A DNA stretch of 64,000 nt from Lentzea waywayandensis (lineage in GTDB: Bacteria; Actinomycetota; Actinomycetes; Mycobacteriales; Pseudonocardiaceae), in assembly GCF_900115955.1 (NCBI RefSeq), contig NZ_FOYL01000012.1:1-64000 (forward strand), given 5' to 3'. The translations under genes were made by a program, and so were the position numbers. Positions 17,357 through 24,995 of the stretch are shown here, piece after piece. Position 1 is the first letter of the stretch. Every line of letters starts with the position of its first letter. The notes under the pieces are model-generated. The model did no database searches, was not told the DNA's origin, and saw only the letters and a program-made list of their open reading frames with translations.

Positions 17357-17944
17357 ATGCGTCATCTCAGCGTCACCACCGCCCGCGTCCTGCTCCTTTC
17401 CGCTTCCACGGCGGCACTGATCGCGGCGGGCAGCACCATCGCCTCAGCGGCGCCTTCCGTCGACTGGGACCGGATCGCGCAGTGCGAGAGCGGCAACAAC
17501 TGGTCGACGAACACCGGCAACGGCTACTCCGGCGGACTTCAGTTCAGCCCGTCCACCTGGAAGGCCAACGGCGGCGCCGGCAGCGCCCACCAGGCTTCCC
17601 GCGAGGAGCAGATCCGCGTCGCGGAACGCGTGCTGGCCAGCCAGGGAATCGGAGCGTGGGGCGCGTGCGGCCGGCGCGGCGGCAGCAGCCCGCAGCCGGT
17701 TCGCCAGCGGCACGTCCCGGTCGGCAGCAAGGCCGTGGCGCGGTCGGTGCCCGTGGTCCCGGTGGCCGCGCCCTCGGCGAGCAACCCGGACGGCGACTAC
17801 ACGATCAAGCCCGGTGACACGCTGAGCAGCATCGCCACCGAACTCCGCGTCGACGGGGGCTGGCAGGCGTTGGTGGCCAAGAACTCCCAGTTCCTGACGA
17901 ACCCCGACCTCATCAGGGTCGGGGACAGGATCGCCACGAAGTGA
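17357..17944 (+). CDS. Resuscitation-promoting-factor-like muralytic protein with LysM
   Basis: The 195-residue secreted protein has a signal peptide (residues 1-32, ending ASAA). The Rpf/transglycosylase domain follows at about 33-110 with WDRIAQCESGNNW, where Glu44 is the catalytic acid and Cys43 pairs with the Cys of WGACG. A Pro/Ser linker and a C-terminal LysM (about 147-195, GDYTIKPGDTLSSIA) complete it. It cleaves peptidoglycan outside the cell and helps spore or dormant-cell germination in relatives. ATG 17357 is preceded by AAAGGG. Confidence 0.92.
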   Translation: MRHLSVTTARVLLLSASTAALIAAGSTIASAAPSVDWDRIAQCESGNNWSTNTGNGYSGGLQFSPSTWKANGGAGSAHQASREEQIRVAERVLASQGIGAWGACGRRGGSSPQPVRQRHVPVGSKAVARSVPVVPVAAPSASNPDGDYTIKPGDTLSSIATELRVDGGWQALVAKNSQFLTNPDLIRVGDRIATK

Positions 17945-17950
17945 CGCGGG

Positions 17951-17989
17951 AACGGGCCGCTCACCGCTGAACGTGGTGAGCGGCCCGTT
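17951..17989 (+). terminator. Terminator of the Rpf-like gene
   Basis: AACGGGCCGCTCACC pairs perfectly with GGTGAGCGGCCCGTT around a 9-nt loop, 6 bp after the stop codon. Confidence 0.85.
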
Positions 17990-18044
17990 CGGCATCGAGC
18001 CCATTGAGACGCAACCTGGTGGGGAAGCGCTTTCATGCTAGGTT

Positions 18045-18065
18045 CGAGTGAGAGTGACTCACTCG
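18045..18065. promoter_or_regulatory. Perfect palindrome in the leader of the GT operon
   Basis: CGAGTGAG and CTCACTCG are perfect inverted copies separated by AGTGA, 14 nt upstream of the ATG and just before the GGAG ribosome site. It could be an operator or a leader hairpin that limits translation. Confidence 0.5.
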
Positions 18066-18079
18066 AAACGGAGCAGCCA

Positions 18080-20590
18080 ATGCCGGCTCTTTGGGGTGTT
18101 TCCTTCGATGCCACGGCAATGTCCGGTGTGGTGGTCGAGTTCCTCAAGACCGCCAAGTCCTTCGCAGACCAGGGTTATCGCGTTCATCTCGACCTCGGGT
18201 ACGACATCAAGGCCGACAAAGGCCGTTTCTTCCAGGACTATCGGCACGAACGCGTGCCGGACTGGGTGACGCTCGATCGCGTGGACGGTGTCGCGCGCAT
18301 TGCGGGCTACGACCGGGAATTCGTGGCGGCGACGCTGGAATCCGTGCGCCGCAACGAGTTACCCGACACCGATCGCGTCACCGAGGCACTCGCCGACGCG
18401 ATCGTGCGGACCTGGGAGGACCGCGGTGTCACGCTCGTCGTGGTCGAGAACGGCACGCTGCCGGAGAACGTGGCCTACACCAAGGCTCTTTACCGGGCGA
18501 TCGCCAGCTATGGTGCCGCGCACGAGCTGGGCCGATTCGTGTTGTGGCGGGACCACGACCTGATGTGGCAGAGCGAACCGGCCAAGTACGGCCGCTTTCC
18601 TTATCCGGCAACGCCTCCCATGGTGAACTCGCCGCACATCCACTACTTCGCGTTGCACGAGGAAGCGAAACGGCGCACGCTCGAATGGATGCCGCAGCTG
18701 CGCAACCTGGACGTGCTGCCGAACACCTTCACTCCGCCGAGCCGGCCAGGCCGGCCGGATTTCCTCGAGTGGCACGGCATCGCGCCGGACACGAAGATCA
18801 TCGCCAGGTTCACCAGGATCATCCCGCAGAAGCGCATCGATCGCGACCTGCACCTGGCGGCCCAGCTGCCGGGCACGTGCCTGTTCATCGCCGGAGACAC
18901 CGAGGAGAACCCGGCCGAGACCGGGAAACTCCGTGCGCTCGCGGAGGAACTTCAGGTGCCGGTCGTCTTCGGCGGGGTGCTGGAGCCGTGCGAGTCAGTC
19001 AGTGCGGAGTTCTCGGTGCGTGACCTGCTCGCGCACGCTGACGTCGTGTCGTTCCTGACGTCGTACGACTACGAGAGCTACGGCAACCCGATCGGCGAGG
19101 CGATCGCGGCCGGCGTGCCGTACATCGCGAGCCGCTATGCCTTGTACGACACGGTGTACGCGGGCTTCGAAGCACCTGTGCTCGACATTCTCGAGCACGA
19201 CCTGCCGACGCCTGAGTTCGCGCGGCAGGTGCACGATCTCATGACGAACGCGGAGAGGCGGGCGGAAGTGGTGGCGCACAACCGGCAGCTCGGCACGCAC
19301 ACCCGCGAGGTCGCGGACGAGCTGGTGACAACGTTGTACCCGCCCGCGATGGGGCCGGAGGTCCGGCTCAGCGTGGTGCTGCCGGTGTACAACGAGGCCG
19401 CGAACATCGAGGACGTCCTGCTGTCGTTGCAGAACCAGGACGACATCGAGCCCGGCACCTACGAGATCGTGTTGGTGGACAACAACTCCACGGACGACAC
19501 GGTCGAGATCGCCCGCAGGTTCGCCGAGAAGTCGCCGGTCGACGTCCAGGTGATCAGCGAACGCGAGCAGGGCGTCGCGTGCGCGCGCCGGGCGGGCATG
19601 GAGTTCGCGGTGCGGCGGAGCCGGAACCGCAAGGATCCCGGCGAGCGCTTCTACCTGATGTCGGCCGACGCGGACTGCCGGGTCGACCGTCGCTGGCTCA
19701 CCGAGCTCCTCGCGGCGATGGAGAAGGACAAGGCCGCGATCGGCGTGTGCGACTACTACTACAACGCCGAGCACTTCGTTGGCAGGCCACGACTCTGGGA
19801 CGCCATCCAGCGCACGTTGCGGTGCCGCGCGGTCACGTTCTCGTTGTTCGGCGGCTTTCCCGACGGCAAGGGCTTCGCGGTGGAGCGCGAGGCCTACGAG
19901 GACGTCGGCGGCATCGAGATCTTCTACCAGCTTCAGCACGGCCGGTTCGTCAACCACCTGTCCGACGACTGGGACTTCGGCATCCGGGTCGCCGGCTCCG
20001 GCCACGACATCACCTACGCCCCGAAGTCCAAGGTCGAGATCAACCCGCGGCGCGTCAACCACGCGATCGACGAGGTCATCACCGGCCGCGCGTACGGCAA
20101 CGACGGCATCATCGTCATGCGGGACATCAGGCCGGAGGCGCCGCCGGTCACCGTCGACCTCACCGAGGCCGAGGCGTTGCAGGCCTGGGAGTTCTCCATC
20201 AAGGACTTCACGCCGAAGAACACCATCCTCCCCGTCCTGATCACACCGTCCTTTCTGGACGAGGACCCCGTGGTCGAGTTCTTCGGCGAGAACCTCGCGC
20301 GCCGCTTGGGCGAGCGCATCGCGGAGATCAAGGCCGAGATGAGCGTGACCGACTTCCTGCCCATCCACTCGTACAAGACGCCGTCGTACCGGCTCTACCT
20401 GGAGTTCAGAGACGAGATCTTCGCTCGGCTGCGGGCGACGGTGGGCGAGGACATCGGCTTCCCGCCACCGCTGCCGGAGTGCTTCGACTCGGTACCTGCC
20501 GCCAGGTTCGCGGAGTTCGTGAAGTACTACTGCGAGGACCGCGAGTCGGGGGAGGCGCACAACTACTTCGGCAATGGAGGCGTGTTCTGA
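18080..20590 (+). CDS. Two-domain glycosyltransferase, GT4 fused to GT2, with C-terminal extension
   Basis: This 836-residue protein starts at ATG 18080 behind GGAG. Residues 1-430 form a GT-B (GT4-like) domain with ATAMSGVVVEFLKTA, IIARFTRIIPQKRIDRDL and the donor site YESYGNPIGEAIAAGVPY. Residues about 435-700 form a GT-A (GT2) domain beginning LSVVLPVYNEAANIEDVLLS, with DNNSTDDT and the DXD-like SADADCRVD. The last 130 residues (from about TVDLTEAEALQAWEF) match nothing I recognise. Two catalytic sites suggest sequential sugar transfers. There is no signal peptide or membrane helix. It overlaps the radical SAM gene by one base (TGATG), so the two are coupled. Confidence 0.85.
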   Translation: MPALWGVSFDATAMSGVVVEFLKTAKSFADQGYRVHLDLGYDIKADKGRFFQDYRHERVPDWVTLDRVDGVARIAGYDREFVAATLESVRRNELPDTDRVTEALADAIVRTWEDRGVTLVVVENGTLPENVAYTKALYRAIASYGAAHELGRFVLWRDHDLMWQSEPAKYGRFPYPATPPMVNSPHIHYFALHEEAKRRTLEWMPQLRNLDVLPNTFTPPSRPGRPDFLEWHGIAPDTKIIARFTRIIPQKRIDRDLHLAAQLPGTCLFIAGDTEENPAETGKLRALAEELQVPVVFGGVLEPCESVSAEFSVRDLLAHADVVSFLTSYDYESYGNPIGEAIAAGVPYIASRYALYDTVYAGFEAPVLDILEHDLPTPEFARQVHDLMTNAERRAEVVAHNRQLGTHTREVADELVTTLYPPAMGPEVRLSVVLPVYNEAANIEDVLLSLQNQDDIEPGTYEIVLVDNNSTDDTVEIARRFAEKSPVDVQVISEREQGVACARRAGMEFAVRRSRNRKDPGERFYLMSADADCRVDRRWLTELLAAMEKDKAAIGVCDYYYNAEHFVGRPRLWDAIQRTLRCRAVTFSLFGGFPDGKGFAVEREAYEDVGGIEIFYQLQHGRFVNHLSDDWDFGIRVAGSGHDITYAPKSKVEINPRRVNHAIDEVITGRAYGNDGIIVMRDIRPEAPPVTVDLTEAEALQAWEFSIKDFTPKNTILPVLITPSFLDEDPVVEFFGENLARRLGERIAEIKAEMSVTDFLPIHSYKTPSYRLYLEFRDEIFARLRATVGEDIGFPPPLPECFDSVPAARFAEFVKYYCEDRESGEAHNYFGNGGVF

Positions 20591-21990
20591 TGAACCGAGT
20601 CCTGACGAGTTCCGAACCGAGGGTGTGGGCGGCCTTGCAGGACCCCGCCAACGCGCACCTGCTCGACTACGTCACCGAAGACCCGTTCGGCGCGCACGTG
20701 TTCCCCGGCAACGTCGAGGGCTACGGCGTCGAGGACTTCCTCGACGACCTGACCGACCAGCTCGTCGGCACCGCGCCGATCCACCTCTGGTCGTACATCC
20801 CCACGTGCGCCTACAAGTGCCGCTTCTGCCAGTACCCGGTCGTGCTGGTCAAGGGCGGCCGCAACGAGCAGAAGCTGACGCAGTGGGTGGACTGGAACAT
20901 CAGGGAGGCCCAGCTCTGGCTGCACCGCGTGCCGGAGCTGGCGACCGCACCGGTCGGTGAGTTCAACGTCTTCGGTGGCACCCCGTCGTTGTTGCCGGAG
21001 AAGGACATCCGCCGGTTGCTCGACTTCTACCGGGAGAACTTCGGGTTCACCGACGAGACGACCATCCGCTTCGAGGGCGACCCGAGCACGTTCACCCCGG
21101 CGAAGCTCGAGACCCTGAGGGAACTGGGCTGCACCAAGCTGTCCAGCGGCGTGCAGTCGTTCGACGACGCCGTGCTGCGGGAGTGCGGCCGCGAGCACTC
21201 GGCGCAGATGTGCGTCGACTTCGTGCGCAACGCTCAGGCCGCGGGCTTCGAGTGGGTCAGCATCGACCTGATGTACGGCCTGCTGGACCAGACCGTCGAC
21301 AGCGTCAAGCGCGACCTCGACGTGGTGCTGGAGAACGAGATCACCGCCGTGGTGTGCACCAAGCTGCACCTGAAGTCCTACGCCGAGACCAGGACCGGGG
21401 TGGCGGGGGAGCAGCCGGCGCCGTGGCAGCTGCCGCAGTACCGCGAGAAGCTGGTCAGGGACGGCCACTTCTGGCCGACCCTGCAGGAGCAGTACCGGAT
21501 GCGCGAGGTCCTGACCGACGGCCTGCACGCCGCCGGCTACACCGAGCACCCCACGATGTACTTCGCCCGCGACGGCCTCGGCCCGGAGAAGTGGAAGTCC
21601 ATCATGGTGGACCAGGACAAGCAGGAGGCCGAGGTCGCGATCGGCCTCGGCGGCAGCTCCAGCTGCCGGGCCTCCGAGGCGATCACCGACGTGAACTGGA
21701 AGAGCTACGCCCAGGCGGTCGACGAGGGACGGGTGCCGCTCGGCTCCGCGACCGGGTTCGACGCCACCGCGCAGGAGGCTCGCGCTGTGAAGATGGCGTT
21801 GTCGACGCTGCAGCCTCTTCGTGCCGATCTGCACAGCGCGTTGTACGGCAAGTCCCTGCACGAGAGTCCGTGGCGGGAGAAGTTCGGCTCGCTGGCCGAA
21901 CGCGGCCTCGTGTCTGTCGACGCGGAGGGAGTCGCGCTGACCGAAGACGGCGAGGTGCTGGTGGAGGCCATCATCAACACGGAGCTGTGA
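20590..21990 (+). CDS. HemN-like radical SAM enzyme
   Basis: The 466-residue protein carries the cluster motif CAYKCRFC (Cys73, 77, 80) in IHLWSYIPTCAYKCRFCQYP and the HemN-type FGGTPSLLPEKDIRRLL. SSGVQSFDDAVLRECGR and FEWVSIDLMYGLLDQT follow, with a C-terminal winged-helix-like region. It resembles coproporphyrinogen dehydrogenase/HemW and the class C radical SAM methylases and cyclopropanases. The Phe in the third position of the motif and the absence of a heme gene nearby argue against a heme role. Encoded directly after a bifunctional glycosyltransferase, it probably modifies a sugar or glycoside (inference). Confidence 0.8.
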   Translation: MNRVLTSSEPRVWAALQDPANAHLLDYVTEDPFGAHVFPGNVEGYGVEDFLDDLTDQLVGTAPIHLWSYIPTCAYKCRFCQYPVVLVKGGRNEQKLTQWVDWNIREAQLWLHRVPELATAPVGEFNVFGGTPSLLPEKDIRRLLDFYRENFGFTDETTIRFEGDPSTFTPAKLETLRELGCTKLSSGVQSFDDAVLRECGREHSAQMCVDFVRNAQAAGFEWVSIDLMYGLLDQTVDSVKRDLDVVLENEITAVVCTKLHLKSYAETRTGVAGEQPAPWQLPQYREKLVRDGHFWPTLQEQYRMREVLTDGLHAAGYTEHPTMYFARDGLGPEKWKSIMVDQDKQEAEVAIGLGGSSSCRASEAITDVNWKSYAQAVDEGRVPLGSATGFDATAQEARAVKMALSTLQPLRADLHSALYGKSLHESPWREKFGSLAERGLVSVDAEGVALTEDGEVLVEAIINTEL

Positions 21991-21991
21991 C

Positions 21992-22600
21992 TCAGGGCAG
22001 CGGCCAGTTGCGCAGGGCGGCGTCGGCGAGTTCCTGGAGTTCTCCGGCATCGACGCCGCCGGCCGCTTCCACGGCGATGCCCTGCTGCAAGACGGTGACG
22101 TAGCGAGCCAGTAGCGCGGGATCGGTGTCGGCGGGCAGATCGCCCTCGGCGACGGCCCGCTCGAACCGCTCCCGGACGCGCGCGAAGCCGTTCTTGCGCC
22201 AGTCGACCAGGAGAGCGCGCACCTCCCGTCCGGCGTCACCGGTGGCCAGCGCACCCTGCACGCCCAGGCACCCTTGCGGCTGGTCCGGGTGGGTGGTGGT
22301 GCGAATGGTGCCGGCCAGCAGCGCCGTGGCGACTCCGAGAGCGGTCGGTTCCGCCAGGGCCAGGGGCACGTATGCGCTCGGGCCCTCGTCGTAACGCTCC
22401 AGGGCCTTGCGGAACAGCTGCTCCTTGTTGCCGAAGGTCGCGTACATGCTGGCCGTGGAGATGCCCATCGCCTCGGTCAGGTTCGCCAGGCTGGCCCCCT
22501 CGAAGCCCTGCTCCCAGAAGACCAGCAGGGCTCGATCGAGCGCCTCGTCGGCGTCGAACCCCCTGGGTCGGCCGGTCGCGCGGCGCGGCGTGGTCGTCAC
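21992..22600 (-). CDS. TetR-family repressor next to SDR gene
   Basis: The 202-residue regulator starts at GTG 22600. Its N-terminal HTH is clear: RPRGFDADEALDRALLVFWE, then SLANLTEAMGISTASMYATF and GNKEQLFRKALE. The C-terminal ligand domain (from about residue 80) is of the TetR_C group found with redox enzymes. It is divergent from the SDR gene across a 92-bp spacer with two operator-like palindromes, so it probably represses both. It ends 1 bp from the convergent radical SAM gene. Confidence 0.88.
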   Translation of the reverse strand: MTTTPRRATGRPRGFDADEALDRALLVFWEQGFEGASLANLTEAMGISTASMYATFGNKEQLFRKALERYDEGPSAYVPLALAEPTALGVATALLAGTIRTTTHPDQPQGCLGVQGALATGDAGREVRALLVDWRKNGFARVRERFERAVAEGDLPADTDPALLARYVTVLQQGIAVEAAGGVDAGELQELADAALRNWPLP

Positions 22601-22615
22601 CCGCGCAGCCTACCT

Positions 22616-22676
22616 CTTCTGAAGTGATCGTTGCAGAACGTGCTACGGTCGAGTTCTGAAGTGATCGCTCTAGAAC
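22616..22676. promoter_or_regulatory. Two TetR operator-like palindromes
   Basis: TTCTGAAGTGATCG is followed by an AGAAC half-site at 22617-22639 and again at 22654-22676. Each copy is an imperfect palindrome with TTCT and AGAA ends. The two copies lie 37 bp apart in the divergent TetR/SDR promoter region. Confidence 0.7.
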
Positions 22677-22692
22677 TGAGGGGTAGAAGCGC

Positions 22693-23379
22693 ATGACCGT
22701 CACGCTGATCACCGGGGCCAACAAGGGCATCGGTTTCGAGACCGCCAGACAACTTCTGGAGCTGGGTCACGTCGTCTACGTCGGTGCGCGTGACACCGAA
22801 CGCGGCGAGAAGGCCGCGGCCGAGCTCGGCGCCCGGTTCGTCCAGCTCGACGTGACCGACGACGCCTCGGTGGCCGCCGCGCTGGCGACGATCGACGCCG
22901 AGGAGGGACGGCTCGACGTGTTGGTGAACAACGCGGGCATCCTCGCCACCGAAGCCCTCGACGGCCCCATGGCACTGCGCGCCTTCGACACCAACGCGGT
23001 GGGGATCGTGCGCGTCACGGAGGCGGCCCTTCCGCTGCTGCGCAAGTCCGAGAACCCCAACGTGGTCAACATTTCGAGCAGCCTGGGGTCGTTCTGGGCG
23101 GTGACCAACCCCGAACGGCCCGAGTTCGGCCTGCCGCTCGCGCTCTACGCCGCCTCCAAGTCGGCGGCGACCATGCTGACCGTCCAGTACGCCAAGGCTC
23201 ATCCGGGCATCAAGTTCAACGCCCTGGAGCCAGGCGCGACCGCGACCGACATGACCGCGGCCTTCGGGATCGGACGACCCGCGGAGGAGAGCGCCAGGGT
23301 CGTCGTGCGGTTCGCGACCTTCGGGCCGGACGGTCCGACCGGGACCCTGCAGGACGAGTCCGGCGAACTGCCCTGGTGA
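22693..23379 (+). CDS. Short-chain dehydrogenase/reductase
   Basis: This 228-residue classical SDR starts at ATG 22693 behind GAGGGG. The nucleotide-binding motif TGANKGIG lies at residues 7-14, NNAG near 77, the catalytic Ser in NISSSLGSFW, and the catalytic YAASK near 153. It reduces or oxidises a small carbonyl/alcohol using NAD(P)H in the cytoplasm. The TGANKGIGFETARQL start is typical of carbonyl-reductase-like SDRs. Control by the divergent TetR is likely. Confidence 0.9.
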   Translation: MTVTLITGANKGIGFETARQLLELGHVVYVGARDTERGEKAAAELGARFVQLDVTDDASVAAALATIDAEEGRLDVLVNNAGILATEALDGPMALRAFDTNAVGIVRVTEAALPLLRKSENPNVVNISSSLGSFWAVTNPERPEFGLPLALYAASKSAATMLTVQYAKAHPGIKFNALEPGATATDMTAAFGIGRPAEESARVVVRFATFGPDGPTGTLQDESGELPW

Positions 23380-23380
23380 G

Positions 23381-23800
23381 TCAGCGGGGCGGGCTGATCC
23401 CCGCCACGGCCAGCGCGAACAGGCGCTCGGCCGAGGCGGCCGGATCCTGGTGGTTCTCGGTGACCATCACGATCCCGACGATCAACGTCACCAGTTCGGT
23501 GGCCGTGACGCCCGCGGCCACCGAGCCGTCCTGAACCGCCCGGCGCAGCAACGGTTCTGAGGCCTGCGCGACCACCGACGCGCACGAGTTCCCGTCCACC
23601 GGATCGCCCTCGTAGGCCAGGGCGGTGGCGAGCCCCCGCGCGGCGACGCAGTACGCGACGAGGTCGTCCAGCCAGGCGAGCAACGAATCCCGGCTGTCGC
23701 CCACGCCGTCCAGCTCGCGAGCCCGGACGCACAGCGCCTCGATCCGTTGTGCGGACCCGGCTTCCAGCAGGGCGTGGCGGGTGTGCCGGTCAGTGTTGAG
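23381..23800 (-). pseudogene. TetR-family regulator lacking its DNA-binding domain
   Basis: The frame ends 2 bp after the SDR stop and reads back through TENHQDPAASAERLFALAVA, RDSLLAWLDDLVAYCVAARG and RHTRHALLEAGSAQRIEALC. The last segment corresponds to the end of the TetR helix-turn-helix region (usually YRHFPTRxALLEAV). Beyond about 23800 the similarity stops and no HTH helices or start follow. The effector-binding domain remains; the DNA-binding domain is lost. Confidence 0.7.
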
Positions 23801-23981
23801 GGAGTGCCCAGTACGACGATCGTCGGGGATGCGGCGCACTTCTCCTCGCTCTGACGGCGTGTGGGTGCGGGTTGCGGGTCGGCTTGCGGGCGTTTGTCGC
23901 GTTCCAGCGGGGTTGGTCGCGTTCCGTGCGGGTGGTCGCCTTGCGAGGGTGGTTCCGCGGGTCGTGACGAAGTGCGGGGTT

Positions 23982-24106
23982 GCGATTGGGGCTTGACCTT
24001 GAGCCTCTGGCGGGATGCTTGACGGCCGGAAAAGGCCGGGCTGAAAAGCGCCCGGCCGTGCCCGTGAGGGGAGCATCCCGCCCACTCAAGGTAAAGCCCC
24101 AATCGC
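23982..24106. repeat. 125-bp near-perfect palindrome with nested stems
   Basis: The left arm 23982-24019 (GCGATTGGGGCTTGACCTTG ... GGCGGGATGCT) pairs with the right arm 24072-24106 (AGCATCCCGCC ... AAAGCCCCAATCGC). Only one mismatch and one small bulge interrupt it, giving about 33 paired positions. Inside, ACGGCCGG (24022-24029) pairs with CCGGCCGT (24052-24059), and within that CCGGGC lies opposite GCCCGG. It could be a MITE-like element or a very stable structured RNA or cruciform. Confidence 0.85.
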
Positions 24107-24178
24107 CATGAGCGGGGTGCACCGCCACCCAGGCGGCAGAGGTTCACACGGCTCGCTTCGCATCGCCATACCAGGCCT

Positions 24179-24395
24179 CGTACGTGGTTGCTTTGCGAGG
24201 GCGGGCGCCTGGTGGCACCGCGCGCCGGACCTTCGTAGGTGGTCGCCTTGCGTTGGCGGGCGCCGGTCAGCACCACGCGCCGGACCTTCGTAGGTGGTCA
24301 CCATGCGTTGGCGTGCGCCGGGTGGCACCGCGCGCCGGACCTCCGTGGGTGGTCACCATGCGTTGGCGTGCGCCGGTTGGCACCGCGCGGGGCGG
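24179..24395. repeat. 55-bp tandem repeat, about four copies
   Basis: Units begin at 24179, 24234, 24289 and 24344, exactly 55 bp apart, the last one breaking off near 24395. Each starts CGTA/CGTG-GGTGGT, contains TGCGTTGGCG and GCGCCGG, and ends GCGCGCCGGACCT. A period of 55 is not a multiple of 3, so the repeat is not coding. Confidence 0.9.
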
Positions 24396-24437
24396 GTTGC
24401 GGTGGCGGGCTCGGCCGTGCGGCGCGTTCGCTTCCAG

Positions 24438-24902
24438 CTACCGCGAGGATTCCGGCGGCACCGTGAGCACGCCCCGGTAGGGCAGGGTCTCGCTGTAGAC
24501 GATGTTGGTCGTGGTGCTGCCGAACGCGATCAGCTCGTCGACGACCTGTTCGAGGTGGTGCATCGACGTGGCGGCGACCTTGAGCGTGTAGCAGTCGTCG
24601 CCGGTGGTGCGCAGGCATTCCAGGATCTCGGCGCGGTGCGCGAGCAGCCGGTGCAACGGGCCGTGCTGGTTGCCCGGGTACTTCAGGCGCACCACGGCCA
24701 GCACGCCGTAGCCGACCTTGCCGAGGTCCACGGTGGCGCGGTAGCCGGTGATGACGCCGATGCCCTCCAGGCGCTTGACGCGTTCGGTGGTGGCCGAGGC
24801 GCTGAGGCTGACCCTGCGGCCCAGTTCGGTGAGCGGGACTCGGCCGTCCTGCTGGAGCTCGGCGAGGATTGCCCAGTCGGTCTCGTCGAGAGTCTCGGTC
24901 AT
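24438..24902 (-). CDS. Lrp/AsnC-family regulator
   Basis: The 154-residue protein starts at ATG 24902. The HTH is MTETLDETDWAILAELQQDG with GRRVSLSASATTERVKRLE, and the C-terminal RAM/effector domain runs from about residue 65 (YGVLAVVRLKYPG) to the end, with the ligand-site-like TGDDCYTLKVAATSMHHLE. Lrp proteins form octamers that sense amino acids. It is divergent from the LLM oxidoreductase with 93 bp between; a 15-bp palindrome lies just upstream of its start. Confidence 0.9.
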   Translation of the reverse strand: MTETLDETDWAILAELQQDGRVPLTELGRRVSLSASATTERVKRLEGIGVITGYRATVDLGKVGYGVLAVVRLKYPGNQHGPLHRLLAHRAEILECLRTTGDDCYTLKVAATSMHHLEQVVDELIAFGSTTTNIVYSETLPYRGVLTVPPESSR

Positions 24903-24914
24903 CTCGCCAAAGTA

Positions 24915-24929
24915 CCGTGGAATCCACGG
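24915..24929. promoter_or_regulatory. 15-bp palindrome, probable Lrp site
   Basis: CCGTGG-AAT-CCACGG is a perfect inverted repeat 12 nt upstream of the lrp-type gene start, the usual 15-bp length for Lrp operators. It could serve autoregulation and control of the divergent LLM gene. Confidence 0.5.
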
Positions 24930-24995
24930 CGGATAGACCTCAAGGCCGTGAAGACTCCCTTCGGTGGTAGGCCGGGAGGGCCTAGGCTCGATCAC

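Larger units (their letters stand above)
23801..24437. other. Non-coding, repeat-rich region
   Basis: More than 600 bp without a supportable gene. From about 23870 to 23960 the DNA is GGGTTG/GGTCGC-rich with loosely repeated 19-20-bp segments. Then comes the 125-bp palindrome (23982-24106) and the 55-bp tandem repeat (24179-24395), both listed separately. Frames open across the repeats change phase from unit to unit, so they are not coding. Confidence 0.7.

Noticed and set aside
24179..24395. Repeat protein gene in the 55-bp array
   Set aside because: The reading frame shifts with every unit because 55 is not divisible by three.
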